From Methylopumilus sp036745495 (GTDB lineage Bacteria; Pseudomonadota; Gammaproteobacteria; Burkholderiales; Methylophilaceae), in the NCBI GenBank assembly GCA_036745495.1, contig DAIOGA010000010.1:1-29387 (forward strand): a stretch of 29,387 bases of DNA, written 5' to 3'. Made by a program: the position numbers and the translations under genes. Positions within the stretch are counted from its first letter, which is position 1. Every line of letters begins with the position of its first letter. The notes beneath the pieces are model-generated. The model ran no database searches. It was not told the origin of the DNA and saw nothing but the letters and a program-made list of their open reading frames with translations. Below, piece after piece: positions 23,463 through 29,387 of the stretch.

Positions 23463-23798
23463 ATGCCAAAGATTATTATTTTGCCTCATATTGAAATTTG
23501 CCCTCAAGGGGAAATAATTGACGCTAAACCTGGGCTTTCTATTTGTGAGAATTTATTACAAAACCATATTGAAATAGAACATGCTTGCGACCAAGTATGT
23601 GCATGTACCACATGCCATGTCATTGTGCGTGAAGGTTTTGAAACATTAAATGCAGCCGATGATTTGGAAGAAGATCTTCTTGATAAAGCTTGGGGATTAG
23701 AACCTAACTCAAGACTTTCGTGTCAGGCTATTGTTGATAAGCATGACCTCACTATTGAAATTCCACGCTACACCATCAATATGGCAAAAGAAGGTTAA
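23463..23798 (+). CDS. fdx: [2Fe-2S] ferredoxin of the ISC system
   Basis: This adrenodoxin-type ferredoxin supplies electrons for cluster assembly on IscU. The 111-aa protein has the ligands C42, C48, C51 and C87 (ACDQVCACTTCHVI and RLSCQAI), with the same numbering as E. coli Fdx. The acidic stretch AADDLEEDLLDKAWGLEPNSRLSC is typical of this subgroup. It is the last isc gene here. No iscX follows, and its TAA overlaps the convergent ppk1 stop over the palindrome TTAA. Confidence 0.97.
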   Translation: MPKIIILPHIEICPQGEIIDAKPGLSICENLLQNHIEIEHACDQVCACTTCHVIVREGFETLNAADDLEEDLLDKAWGLEPNSRLSCQAIVDKHDLTIEIPRYTINMAKEG

Positions 23799-25909
23799 GC
23801 CTTAATTTTTCTTTTTACAGGCTGAGCGACCAAACTATACTTAAGCAATAAATTTTGCTGGCCTGATAATTTAGCATTTGATGAAGATGCTGATTGCTTA
23901 TAAAGGCCATCAGCATTCATGTTCCAGCTTGAAGTATCCTTCAATAATTCATTCAAACCTTCATTAATCACCTTCTGCTTTAATTCAGGATCTAGAATGG
24001 GGAAAGCCACTTCAATTCTTCTAAATAAGTTTCGATCCATCCAGTCGGCAGAGGACAAATAAACTTCTTCTTTGCCGTGTGCATAAAAATAGAAAATGCG
24101 ATGATGCTCTAAAAATTGACCCACAATAGATCGCACACGAATATTTTCAGAGAGCCCCTTAACTTTAGGCTTAAGCGCGCAAACACCTCTTACTATTAAA
24201 TCAATTTTGACACCTGCTTGTGAAGCTTTATAAAGTTCATTGATGACAGAAGGCTCTAAAAGCGCATTTACTTTTGCAACAATTCTTGCGGGCTTACCTA
24301 GCTTTGCTGCTCTAGCTTCATTTTGAATATGCTTTACAACTTGATCATACATAGTGAATGGTGAATGCCATAAAGACTTCAATTTAATTAAGCGACTCGT
24401 GCCTGTAAGTTGCATAAAAATCTTATGAACATCGTCACATATAGATACGTTTGATGTCATTAATCCAAAATCTGTATAAAGCTTAGCTGTTCTTGGATGA
24501 TAATTTCCTGTGCCTAAATGAACGTAACGCCTTAAAGTATGCTCCGGCTTTTTCTTGCCTTTCGCAGGTAGTAATTCTTTTCTTACAATCATAATCATCT
24601 TGGCATGGCATTTGTGCTTCACTACGCCATAAACCACATGCGCTCCCACCTCTTCTAATTTAGCAGCCCAAGAGATATTTGTTTCTTCATCAAATCGTGC
24701 CAAAAGCTCCACAATCACCGTCACTTCTTTTCCGTTTTTAGCAGCCTCAATTAAGGCATCCATGACAGGGGAAACATTACCCGTTCTGTAAATGGTTTGT
24801 TTGATCGCTAAAACATCTGGATCTTTTGATGCAGCTCTCAATAAATTTAATACAGGCTCAAAGCTCTCGTATGGATGATGAAGGAGAATATCTCGCGTTT
24901 TAAGCTCGTCAAAAATAGATCCTTTAATGAGTGGTAGTTTAGGCGTATGAGATGGGAACTTCAAATCAGGTCTATTTACGATATCGGCAACTTGCATCAA
25001 TCGCATCAAGTTCACAGGACCATCAACACGATAACAATCCTCAGGATTTAAATCACAAGATTTTCTTAAGTACTTAAGAAGGTGATCGGGGATATCAGAT
25101 GATATCTCAAGCCTTACTGCATCCCCTAAATGTCTAGTAGACAATTCTCCTTTTAATGACTCCTTTAGATCCGAAATGTCGTCATCTGAAACAAATAAAT
25201 CTGAATTTCTTGTGACTCTAAATTGGTAACAACCGGTAATCTTCATGCCAGGAAAAAGCTCATACACAAAAGATTGCATAAATGTCGACAAGATTACAAT
25301 TCCGTAAGGTTTTTGACTGATACGTGTTGGCATCTGAATGACGCGCGGAATAGATCTTGGCGCTTGAACCACAGCTAATTTAGGAGTTCTTCCGAAATCA
25401 TCTCTACCTTCTAGGGTCACAAAAAAGTTTAAACTCTTATTAATCACCTTAGGAAAGGGATGTGCTGGATCTAAAACAATAGGGGTAAGTACGGGGACCA
25501 ACTCTTTTTCAAAATAAGTTTTAGCCCAGCGATGTTGGCTTGGTGTCCAGGCACTTTCAAAATGTAAATGAATGCCCTCTCGCTCGAGTCTCGGCAAAAT
25601 ATCCTTCTGGAATATTTTATATTTATGACTTACAAGCGTTTGGGTCTCTTTCACAATTTTAAGATACGCATCGCTTACGACGAGACCATCTTGCGTTTTA
25701 CTTTTAGGGTTTTTTCTTAACTGTTCTTTTAAGACTGCAATACGAATTTCAAAAAATTCATCTAAATTACTAGAAACAATACAAATATATTTAAGGCGTT
25801 CTAGGAGAGGTATTTTAAGATTTTGGGCTAAAGCAAGGACGCGTCGGTTGAATTCGAGCGCTCCTAATTCACGATTTAATAAATTAAGTTTAGATTTCAC
25901 AACATTCAT
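23795..25909 (-). CDS. ppk1: polyphosphate kinase 1
   Basis: PPK1 reversibly makes inorganic polyphosphate from ATP. The ~704-aa protein has the N-terminal LLNRELGALEFNRRVLALAQ, the catalytic region with VKHKCHAKMIMIVRK and HLGTGNYHPRTAKLYTDFGLMT, and the second conserved histidine region EHHRIFYFYAHGKEEVYLSSADWMDRNLFRR. I chose the ATG at 25909 (MNVVKSKLNLLNREL). A GTG at 25942 also starts an open frame, but it lies inside the Pho-box-like repeat and has no ribosome site. It is divergent from ppx, so polymer synthesis and breakdown share one control region. It converges with fdx with a 4-bp stop overlap. Confidence 0.97.
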   Translation of the reverse strand: MNVVKSKLNLLNRELGALEFNRRVLALAQNLKIPLLERLKYICIVSSNLDEFFEIRIAVLKEQLRKNPKSKTQDGLVVSDAYLKIVKETQTLVSHKYKIFQKDILPRLEREGIHLHFESAWTPSQHRWAKTYFEKELVPVLTPIVLDPAHPFPKVINKSLNFFVTLEGRDDFGRTPKLAVVQAPRSIPRVIQMPTRISQKPYGIVILSTFMQSFVYELFPGMKITGCYQFRVTRNSDLFVSDDDISDLKESLKGELSTRHLGDAVRLEISSDIPDHLLKYLRKSCDLNPEDCYRVDGPVNLMRLMQVADIVNRPDLKFPSHTPKLPLIKGSIFDELKTRDILLHHPYESFEPVLNLLRAASKDPDVLAIKQTIYRTGNVSPVMDALIEAAKNGKEVTVIVELLARFDEETNISWAAKLEEVGAHVVYGVVKHKCHAKMIMIVRKELLPAKGKKKPEHTLRRYVHLGTGNYHPRTAKLYTDFGLMTSNVSICDDVHKIFMQLTGTSRLIKLKSLWHSPFTMYDQVVKHIQNEARAAKLGKPARIVAKVNALLEPSVINELYKASQAGVKIDLIVRGVCALKPKVKGLSENIRVRSIVGQFLEHHRIFYFYAHGKEEVYLSSADWMDRNLFRRIEVAFPILDPELKQKVINEGLNELLKDTSSWNMNADGLYKQSASSSNAKLSGQQNLLLKYSLVAQPVKRKIKA

Positions 25910-25931
25910 ACTATCATTCTGATTAGTCAAT

Positions 25932-25949
25932 GTGACATTCACATGACAT
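25932..25949 (-). promoter_or_regulatory. Pho-box-like direct repeat facing ppk1
   Basis: On the minus strand, ATGTCAT-GTGA-ATGTCAC is two copies of a TGTCAT/TGTCAC half-site spaced 11 bp apart, the architecture of the PhoB box (CTGTCAT-N4-CTGTCAY). The leading C is A in both copies. It ends 22 bp before the chosen ppk1 ATG, so any -10 element (for instance GATAGT at ~25916-25911) would sit very close to the start. Confidence 0.65.
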
Positions 25950-25958
25950 TTATAAGAT

Positions 25959-25976
25959 ATGTCATCGATATGTCAT
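25959..25976 (+). promoter_or_regulatory. Pho-box-like direct repeat facing ppx
   Basis: On the plus strand, ATGTCAT-CGAT-ATGTCAT-AAAT has two identical 7-mers 11 bp apart plus AT-rich spacers, matching the PhoB box design. A -10-like TAAATT lies exactly 10 bp after the repeat (25987-25992), the spacing known at PhoB-activated promoters. An alternative TATGAT is at 25980-25985. The ppx ATG is at 26003. Confidence 0.7.
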
Positions 25977-26002
25977 AAATATGATTTAAATTAGCGACCT
26001 TT

Positions 26003-27631
26003 ATGATCATCCCTCAACTTAAAACAGAAAAATCTACTGAAAACCTCAATGGTTTATATGCTTCTATTGATTTAGGCTCTAATAGCTTTAGGATGATGAT
26101 TGCTAAAATCAATTATCTCCCCACGGGTGTTCAATTTCAAACGATTGATACGTTAAGAGACACGGTAAGACTCGCTGGGGGGCTCAATAAAGATAATGAA
26201 TTAAGTGAAGAGTCGATGACCAAAGCATTGGCTGCTATCCTAAGATTTGGTGATCGCTTAAGAAGCTTTAGTCCCCATCAAGTTGTAGCAGTTGCCACCA
26301 ATACATTCCGAGTCGCTCGTAATGCAAAAAAATTCGTTGATGAAGCAGAGAAACTTTTAGGTTTTCCCATAGATGTAATTTCAGGCAACGAAGAAGCAAG
26401 GCTTATATATATCGGAGCTTCTCATATCGCACCTATGTGTGCGGGTAAACGTCTTGTCTTTGATATTGGTGGCGGCTCTACTGAAATCATTATAGGGGAC
26501 GGTCACGAGCCTAAACTTTTAGAATCTCTTCCTATTGGATGTGTTTCTTTCAGCCAAAGATTCTTTTCAGAAGGTATTGTAGATGAAGAAAATTTTAGGG
26601 CTGCACAAAATGCCGCTTTAAAGGAAATCAAAGCAATTGCCCCTTTCTATCGAAAAATGGGCTGGGAGCAGGCTATTGGTTCATCAGGCACAGCTAGAGC
26701 CATTGCAGAACTCATTGCACTCAATGGACTAAGTGGAGAAGCTCATAATCTTCCAGTTGAAGAAACGGGTGGCGTCATAACGCGACATGGATTGGAACTG
26801 CTCAAGAAAACCTTATTGGAAACAAAGTATACAGAAAAATTAAACCTATTGGGATTAAAGGCGGATCGAAAACCTGTCCTTCCAGGAGGTCTTGCAATTA
26901 TGATCTCAGCCTTTGAAGAATTAAGTATTGAACATATGGAGATCACTGAAGCCGCTCTACTATTTGGTTCTCTTCATCACTTGTATGATCAGTCTAAAAA
27001 TGGTGCCCACACTAAGAAAAAAGGAATCCTTAAAACGCTCTTTAACTCAATCGGTAAGTTAGAAAATCTAGACACACGGCATGGTCTCATTGAACAGCTT
27101 GGAAAACGTTTTAATGTGGATGAAGCTCAATTTAAACGCGTTAGTCAAACAGCTGATTTTTTTCTAGATCAATTGCCGATCTTTAAAAAAGAAGATAGAA
27201 AAAATAATCGTAAACTTTTAACATGGGCTTCATATCTGCATGAAATTGGTTTAGCAGTATCTAGAGCCGACTATCAAAAACATTCTGCTTATATTATTTC
27301 AAATGCTGATCTTCCCGGATTTTCAAGGCTTGATCAGGCAAGGCTCGCAGGTCTTGTATTGGGTCACAATGGAAAACTTAACAAACTTCCTATAAGCCCT
27401 GGTTACATCGACTGGCATTTATTATTCTGTTTAAGGCTAGCGCAAGTTGTTTCTAGAAAAAGAGAGAATGAAGCATTACCCCTTATTAAGGTTCAACAAA
27501 GCGCTAAAGGATTTAAATTAAAAATTTCTAAGGCTTGGCTAGAAAAGAATCCGTTCATTCAATTTGGACTCAATAAAGAAGCGTCTGATTGGAAAAAGAT
27601 TGAATGGAAATACGAAATAGATCTTTATTAA
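26003..27631 (+). CDS. ppx: exopolyphosphatase (Ppx/GppA family)
   Basis: Ppx removes terminal phosphates from polyphosphate; GppA-type members also act on pppGpp. The 542-aa protein has the ASKHA-fold phosphate loop ASIDLGSNSFRMMIA (25-39) and the second motif FDIGGGSTEIIIG, followed by IGSSGTARAIAEL. A C-terminal HD-like region follows (LLTWASYLHEIGLAVSRADYQKHSAYIISN and LAGLVLGHNGKLNKL). Pairing with ppk1 favours exopolyphosphatase over GppA. No Shine-Dalgarno is visible before the ATG and the leader may be only a few bases. It converges with the GT4 gene, sharing TTAA at the stops. Confidence 0.95.
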   Translation: MIIPQLKTEKSTENLNGLYASIDLGSNSFRMMIAKINYLPTGVQFQTIDTLRDTVRLAGGLNKDNELSEESMTKALAAILRFGDRLRSFSPHQVVAVATNTFRVARNAKKFVDEAEKLLGFPIDVISGNEEARLIYIGASHIAPMCAGKRLVFDIGGGSTEIIIGDGHEPKLLESLPIGCVSFSQRFFSEGIVDEENFRAAQNAALKEIKAIAPFYRKMGWEQAIGSSGTARAIAELIALNGLSGEAHNLPVEETGGVITRHGLELLKKTLLETKYTEKLNLLGLKADRKPVLPGGLAIMISAFEELSIEHMEITEAALLFGSLHHLYDQSKNGAHTKKKGILKTLFNSIGKLENLDTRHGLIEQLGKRFNVDEAQFKRVSQTADFFLDQLPIFKKEDRKNNRKLLTWASYLHEIGLAVSRADYQKHSAYIISNADLPGFSRLDQARLAGLVLGHNGKLNKLPISPGYIDWHLLFCLRLAQVVSRKRENEALPLIKVQQSAKGFKLKISKAWLEKNPFIQFGLNKEASDWKKIEWKYEIDLY

Positions 27632-28839
27632 ACAGTACTTTTCGCGTTACTAATTCTAGTATTCGTATATCTCGCTAATGATGTTTTTTGTGCGATGATA
27701 TTTTTATAAAATTTAGCAATTTTTTTAGCTAAGACGTTAGCACTCCATTTATCTTGAGCGTATTGTCTTCCCTTCTCTCCAATACTTTTACGTTTTAACG
27801 GATCAGATAAAAGGATAGCCACTTTGTCTGCAAAGTCGCTCGTATCATCTTTTGCTATTAATACACCTTCGCCCTCAATAAGTATTGATTTGGTCCCGAG
27901 TTCTGCAAGAGCTACGACTGCTGTCCCTTGAGCCATTGCTTCTAAAAGGACCAATCCTTGTGTTTCACTCTTTGATGCAAAAACAAATACATCGGCAGCT
28001 TGATAACAAGCTATGAGTTCGTGATTTCTATCTAAGTATCCAATCATTTTAACTTTGTTCACGAGACCTAATTTGGCAATAGAGGCTTTAATTGAATCTT
28101 CTGCAGGGCCTTCACCAGTAATTACAAGTAAAGCATCAGGATGCTTTTGAATTAATTTCACATGCATTTCGAGTAAGAACTCAATATTTTTTTCGTGAGC
28201 CACACGACCAACAAATAGAAGCATCGGTTGCGTTAATGGAATATCATGGCTGATTCGAAAATATTCTCCATCTACTTTAGCAAAACTAGAATCATCCAAG
28301 CCTGTAGCTACAACTTCTGCAGATGTTTTAATACCATATTCTTTTAATACGTCCAACATTGGCTTTGATGGCGACACAATCCCATCTACAGCATTACATT
28401 GTCTTCTTGATATTGTTCTCGCAAGTTTTCTAGAAATAAATTGTGGAATAAATGGTAGATAATGGTGTAAATAATCTTCAAAGAATGTGTGGTAGGTTTC
28501 AACTACAGGAATATCTAATTTCTTACCAAAATGAATGCCGACATAGTGCGCTGTAAATGGTGTATGAATATGTATCACATCAAAATGTCTTTCTTCAATC
28601 CAAGGCAATAGCGCTTTTAATTTACCAAAATTCATTAATCGATCTTCAGGATCAAAATAAATCTTATGGGAAGGCACTCTAATGATCCAATCTTGATGCT
28701 TATCGTCATCCCCGTAAGAAGGGGCAATTAAAGTCACTTGGTGACCCAGTATTTTAAGCTCATTGGCAAAAGTATTGATGGATGTAGAAACACCATTCAC
28801 CCGCGGGAAAAAAACGTCAGAAATAAAAAGTATATTCAT
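27628..28839 (-). CDS. GT4 family glycosyltransferase (lipid/mannosyl type)
   Basis: This is a 403-aa GT-B fold retaining glycosyltransferase. The N-terminal domain has FFPRVNGVSTSINTFANEL, VIHIHTPFTAHYVGI and VVETYHTFFEDYLHHYLP. The C-terminal donor-binding domain has LLFVGRVAHEKNIEFLLE and the E-x7-E motif in ASKSETQGLVLLEAMAQG. The pattern is close to diacylglycerol glucosyltransferases and GDP-mannose-dependent alpha-mannosyltransferases (MgtA type); the sugar donor cannot be told by eye. There is no signal peptide, so it should be cytosolic or membrane-peripheral. Its ATG directly follows the stop of the PAP2 phosphatase gene, suggesting a shared lipid or lipid-linked pathway. Confidence 0.9.
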   Translation of the reverse strand: MNILFISDVFFPRVNGVSTSINTFANELKILGHQVTLIAPSYGDDDKHQDWIIRVPSHKIYFDPEDRLMNFGKLKALLPWIEERHFDVIHIHTPFTAHYVGIHFGKKLDIPVVETYHTFFEDYLHHYLPFIPQFISRKLARTISRRQCNAVDGIVSPSKPMLDVLKEYGIKTSAEVVATGLDDSSFAKVDGEYFRISHDIPLTQPMLLFVGRVAHEKNIEFLLEMHVKLIQKHPDALLVITGEGPAEDSIKASIAKLGLVNKVKMIGYLDRNHELIACYQAADVFVFASKSETQGLVLLEAMAQGTAVVALAELGTKSILIEGEGVLIAKDDTSDFADKVAILLSDPLKRKSIGEKGRQYAQDKWSANVLAKKIAKFYKNIIAQKTSLARYTNTRISNAKSTV

Positions 28840-29352
28840 TTAGATAAAATATAAAGAAATGGTTGAAATTATAATACCAATGAGAGCACCGACTAAAACA
28901 TCACTTGGGTAATGAAGACCTAAAATAGGCCTAGATAATCCAATTAAGATCGTGAACGGAATTAAACCAAAAGACAACATTGGATAATAATGAATAGCTA
29001 CCATTGAAAAAATAACTGCATGCAATGTATGTCCAGATGGAAAACTAAACTGATCTAGAGGAATACTTCTTAATGAAATTTGCTGGTGCACATTAAATGG
29101 TCGTGGACGAAGCGTCCTAACTTTAAGCCACTTGTAAATTAAAGTTCCTAATAATCCGGCTGCTGCCATATGACATACCGGCAAGAATGCGTGAGCCTGG
29201 TCTACAAATAACATTAGAGCCATAAGGCTATACCAAAAAACACCATCGCCTAGACGACTAATTGCTTTAAAGAAGTTTCTTATAAGTATATTGTGACTTG
29301 TTCTATTGAATGTAATACATAAATGGCTATCAACATGATGAAACTGATTCAT
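28840..29352 (-). CDS. PAP2-family membrane phosphatase
   Basis: This is a membrane acid phosphatase acting on phosphatidate, undecaprenyl pyrophosphate or a similar lipid phosphate. All three PAP2 motifs are present: KVRTLRPRP (Kx6RP), FPSGHTLHA (PSGH), and SRPILGLHYPSDVLVG (SRx5Hx3D). Membrane helices surround them, with one around YSLMALMLFVDQAHAFLPV and a last one ending LIGIIISTISLYFI. I prefer the ATG at 29352 (MNQFHHVDSHLCITFNR), preceded by AGG at 6 nt. An upstream in-frame ATG at 29376 would add eight residues. It is the first visible gene of a two-gene unit with the GT4; anything upstream is outside the window. Confidence 0.9.
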   Translation of the reverse strand: MNQFHHVDSHLCITFNRTSHNILIRNFFKAISRLGDGVFWYSLMALMLFVDQAHAFLPVCHMAAAGLLGTLIYKWLKVRTLRPRPFNVHQQISLRSIPLDQFSFPSGHTLHAVIFSMVAIHYYPMLSFGLIPFTILIGLSRPILGLHYPSDVLVGALIGIIISTISLYFI

Positions 29353-29387
29353 GTACAACCTAATTTTATTTGGCATAGCATTTATCC

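Overview
The window is a compact, AT-rich chromosomal segment of a betaproteobacterium. The gene order rpoE-rseA-rseB-rseC-degP / lepA-lepB-rnc-era-recO-pdxJ-acpS, nadB divergent from rpoE, and suhB/trmJ/cysE/iscR next to a full isc operon are typical of Betaproteobacteria. Low GC, very short spacers and the 16S 5' sequence suggest a streamlined member of Methylophilaceae (Ca. Methylopumilus / OM43-like). That family assignment is inference and was not tested by a search. Nearly everything is core metabolism, and I see no phage, transposon, CRISPR or defence genes.

Layout. (1) 1-791, minus strand: the 5' end of a 16S rRNA, a leader with an rRNA boxA, an initiator tRNA-fMet just upstream of that boxA, and a strong sigma70 promoter. 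The initiator tRNA appears to be the first gene of the rRNA operon. (2) 816-9387, minus: a run lepA-lepB-rnc-era-recO-pdxJ-acpS-tcdA whose junctions overlap or abut, followed by htpG under its own near-consensus sigma32 heat-shock promoter. A 16-bp-stem terminator separates lepA from degP. (3) 9489-13015, minus: the envelope-stress operon rpoE-rseA-rseB-rseC-degP, with a possible sigmaE autoregulatory promoter. (4) 13127-16938: nadB, slyD, suhB (opposite strand) and trmJ. (5) 17001-23798, plus: cysE, then iscR, a second cysteine desulfurase, iscS, iscU, iscA, hscB, hscA and fdx, preceded by an IscR-type operator lying over the promoter. (6) 23795-27631: ppk1 and ppx, divergent, with two opposed Pho-box-like direct repeats between them. 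(7) 27628-29352, minus: a GT4 glycosyltransferase and a PAP2 phosphatase, tightly coupled.

Four runs of exactly 100 N (in lepB, degP, between rseA and rseB, and in iscS) are placeholder gaps whose true lengths are evidently larger. Reading through them makes a false rseA-rseB fusion and a false stop in iscS.

I did not find a clearly undescribed system. The most interesting signals are regulatory: tRNA-fMet built into the rRNA operon, the back-to-back Pho boxes, the IscR operator/promoter, the sigma32 promoter of htpG and the N-terminal extension of RpoE.
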